The position numbers were made by a program, and so were the translations under genes. From Rhea pennata (taxonomy: Eukaryota > Chordata > Aves > Rheiformes > Rheidae), in contig NC_084674.1 in the NCBI RefSeq assembly GCF_028389875.1, forward strand, positions 6,853,501-6,917,500: a stretch of 64,000 bases of DNA, given 5' to 3'. Of this stretch, positions 60,861-64,000 are shown in pieces. The notes beneath the pieces are model-generated. The model was not told the origin of the DNA, did no database searches, and was given only the letters and a program-made list of their open reading frames with translations. Position 1 is the first letter of the stretch; the number at the start of each line of letters is the position of its first letter.

Positions 60861-63800
60861 GTTACAATAGCTGGTTGTGTGGAAAACATCATGTACCATG
60901 TCCCCCAGAGACTACTTCAGACTCTGCCTTATTGAGCTCCATGGTGCTGCTACATGGTTTCAGACCGAGTCTGTAGCAGTTTCTCCCTTTGAGAACAGAT
61001 GTGTGTTAGCACGTGCCCAATCCAGCCTCTGCAAGGGTCTGTAATGCACTGAAACTGGTACAGCCACATTCTCACAGTTGTGTCTGCAAGAAGGAGTATT
61101 GGTGTGTAAGGTGCACAGATATTAATTCCTCTACTGCAGCCATAAGTTTTTAGGTTGATACAGGTCTCAAAACTTGTACCTGTTCAGAGGGCCAGTCCTG
61201 AAGATTCACTAGCAACTAGACTTTTAATATTCTTTTAAATAGTGTACACTATATTCTATTTTAATTTGTTTCAAAACAGTTCAGCCATACTTTATAATGT
61301 TTGATGGCACTCATCAGTAGTGTCTATATATCTGTCTAATAAAAGTTCAGTAAATTAGTGTAATCATTAAACAAACTAATTTTTGTTCTCCTTGTAGCTG
61401 ATGACTGCCTGTTTCTGAAAAGGCTAGTGATGTCAGCTGGCATCTATTAGGTTTTAGTATGTCATGTTGTCTACAGGTTGTAATCTGTAGTTTATATCGT
61501 TGATTTATTATGTTGCATTAGAATGATCACTGCTGTTTTGTATTTGGAGAACAACAAAAGTGGTTTCCCTTAACTAAAAAGGCTAAATATACCTTCCTTA
61601 GACCTTCTGTTATAATACCTTCCTTTTCTAGAATTGACATGTTACTAGTTCAGGAAAGCTCTTTTCCTTTATTTCTTTGATGTTTGTCACCATCTTGATG
61701 TTTCCTGCTGTGATGCGCTGTAATTCCTGCCTTCCTATCTGTGTGTTTCCGTGGCTCCTATTCAAAGAATCTTGCAACATGACAAGAGAAATTGGCTTTT
61801 CCTCAAAATCTGTGAAAGTCGGAGGAAGATTTAACTAAGCTCTTGTTTTGATTGCATGAAGTAGCATTAAAATGGTGATACAAACACCAAATGTAATAAA
61901 AGAATATCCTTAAACTGTTTTAAACTATAAACTTTTGAACTATAGCTCTTCTGAAGTGTTCCTGTTCTCCATAATAAACTCTGTAGTGAATCTAAGTAAA
62001 TGCTTTAGAAAGAATTGAATAGTTGAGTGCTTAGGTTGTAGTTTCACATCGTCTTCTCTGGACTTGGTTTGCAGCTGGCAGTGCAGTGGTCAATATTACT
62101 GCTAGCCTGGTGCAAGGGCTAGTGGTGGTCAGGAAGGATGCTCCTGTTGCCACCAGTGCTTTCTTACCTCTCGCCTTCGACGGATGCTGTGGTGAGAGCT
62201 AAACTATCAAGAAAAGAAAAAGGGTTGCTGCTGGATTAGCTTGCTGAAGTGGCTCCCTTCAGGCTGGGGGACACAGGAGCAGGTAATTGGAGCTGCACAG
62301 CCACTGTGGCAGCTGGCTTGGGGCGGGCTGGGCAGAAGTGTGAAACCACAGTCTTGTAGTGACCTCTTCTTCCTGTACACTGGCCTCTCCATTTTTAACT
62401 AATAAATGCTCTGATGGTATGGAGACTGTATAACCAGGTTAGGGTATTGCACCAAAACTGAGAGAATAGTAGTGAGAGCTCTAAACTCAAGTCTGCATCA
62501 AGTGCCAAGTCTGGAGCTTGGTGTAACTCAGCACTGTTTTTCCTGGATTGCAAGAACACACCAGGAGCAACTGCTCCATCCCTTGAGTGTGCTCCTATTT
62601 AAAGGTCACTGAACTGCCTATGGATTGAGGTGATTACAGTTCTCCCCCAGTGTAAGCATGACTTAAGGATGGATTACTCTTTTCAGAGGCTGCAGAATAC
62701 TCAGCTTTGAGTAAGTTCAGGTGTCCCTGAAAAACTTAATATTAAGGCAGTGCTTGGTAAAGATTTTCCAAAATAGGATTTAATGTTAGGCTTTTCGATC
62801 AAGATTTATTCACTCAAAGTAATAGCTAGATTTTCAGGAGTATGGACTTCTAAGCAGAAGCAGTTACTTGTTTCACTCTTTTGAAACTTTTCACATTTGC
62901 CTGCTTAAACAAAACTTAGGCTTTTGAAACTCTTGGATGTCTTCTCAACTATGTGAGTCTATTTTTTGTAACAATTTTATTTAAAACAGGCTATCCTAGT
63001 AATAGCATTTTTAGTTGTGTTTGTGCTTCTTGTAGAACCAAATCCACAGCTTTTCTACTTTCATGCCTACAAAGAGAATAATTTAGTTATTTAACATAAA
63101 CATCTTGTTTCAAAGAGTCCTATGATTGTTAAGAATACTAATAATTACCCACGAGAACAGGTTGTCTATGTTTTTTTTAGTAAATATCAATGTGGTGCTT
63201 TTTTACTTTTTTACTTTTCTTTTTCTTTTTTTTTGGATGTCAAGTTGAGTGTTACATAAACCTTAACAATTGCAGCGACAGATCTCGCTCACTCTGAAAA
63301 GTGAGTATACGGTTCGGTAGCATAAAACAGTAAATTGCCCTTACAGTTTATTGATCAAAATGTCATAGCTTTTAAAGAATTTGGAAGTGCAATCTTTTTT
63401 TTTTCCTCTCTTATGAGACATACTGCCTTTTACTGCACAAGATATTGTGTGATGTATTTTAAGTAGTAAATTTGGATCCTAAAGGCCTGTAACTGTTAAC
63501 TGGAGTCTTCTGTGTGTTGTCTTTGTTTTAATCCAGTTAAAATGAATTCCTGCTTATAGAAAAAAAATAACAGAACGTAACTCTGAAAAGATTTCCCACT
63601 GTGCCTGTGAAGAGTTTAAAATCAAGTGCTGATGTTTAAGTTTACTCACTGTTTTGATGGTTTTTGCAAGAAATAAGCAATTCCTAATATTTTTCTCTCT
63701 TTTTACGTGGACAAAAGTATGGAAACCTCATTTCTGTCAGGCAAATATTCAGGAGCTCTTCCTGAAGAGTGCAACTGTCTTTGTGCACCTGTTTATAAAT

Positions 63801-64000
63801 ATAAGAAGGATTTTTCTCAAAATGCTCCATAGTGCATGAAGTTGGTAACCTCTGCTGACACCAAAGGCAAGTCGCTGCTGTGTTGTGTCTAAGGTAAAGT
63901 GAGCGATTTGGGTTAGTGATGGAAGATACGTCCTAAGACGTATGGTGCTGGCCATCACTGCATAGGGGAGGACATGTGGTTTGGCTTAACATAGCATTGC

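Larger units (their letters stand above)
46769..64000 (+). other. Probable first intron (continues past the window)
   Basis: The intron begins with the gtgagt donor and continues for more than 17 kb to the window end without a confidently identified second exon. It carries the 3' flank of the CpG island, a (GGGCC)5 tract, an (AAT)n/A19 tract, a palindromic TG/TA microsatellite, an old CR1 copy in sense orientation (about 54,165-55,560) and a purine-rich repeat near 60.8 kb. Two acceptor/donor pairs that could frame exons (51644-51812 and 63276-63300) are treated separately as weak candidates. The rest is AT-rich with no recognised gene. Confidence 0.6.

Noticed and set aside
1..64000. Bacterial-type features (operons, CRISPR arrays, attachment sites, ribosome binding sites)
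   Set aside because: The window is vertebrate nuclear DNA. No regularly spaced repeats or prokaryotic gene organisation are present.

Overview
This is a stretch of vertebrate nuclear DNA, most likely from a bird macrochromosome. Three LINE remnants of the CR1 family support this. Two of them end in the ATTCTATG tandem that closes avian and crocodilian CR1 elements. The sequence is AT-rich, has almost no long open frames and shows no Alu- or L1-like repeats. The species and chromosome cannot be determined from the window.

Layout: bases 1 to about 46,250 are non-coding. They hold a 3' CR1 fragment (about 14,930-15,469), a longer dead CR1 (about 30,790-32,496), several very long A/T homopolymers, a CA/TA microsatellite, a possible ancient CORE/MIR-like SINE remnant near 19.8 kb, and small local duplications. 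I recognise no gene there.

A sharp CpG island lies at about 46,250-46,960. It carries GC boxes, two AAGATGGCSGC-type YY1/Kozak modules, a compact G-quadruplex motif and a convincing coding first exon on the + strand (46,685-46,768). That exon has an in-frame upstream stop, a good Kozak context, 28 codons and a consensus gtgagt donor, giving a phase-0 intron. The peptide is Ala/Arg/Leu-rich with one acidic residue and resembles a mitochondrial presequence, but I cannot name the gene.

From 46,769 to the window end the sequence reads as the first intron of that gene (more than 17 kb). It holds a (GGGCC)5 tract, a palindromic TG/TA microsatellite, a third, older CR1 (about 54,165-55,560) and two weakly supported candidate exons.

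I see no previously undescribed multi-gene system here. The items most worth checking are the CpG-island promoter and first exon, a Kozak-plus-donor orphan exon candidate near 4.07 kb, and the structure of the CR1 copies.
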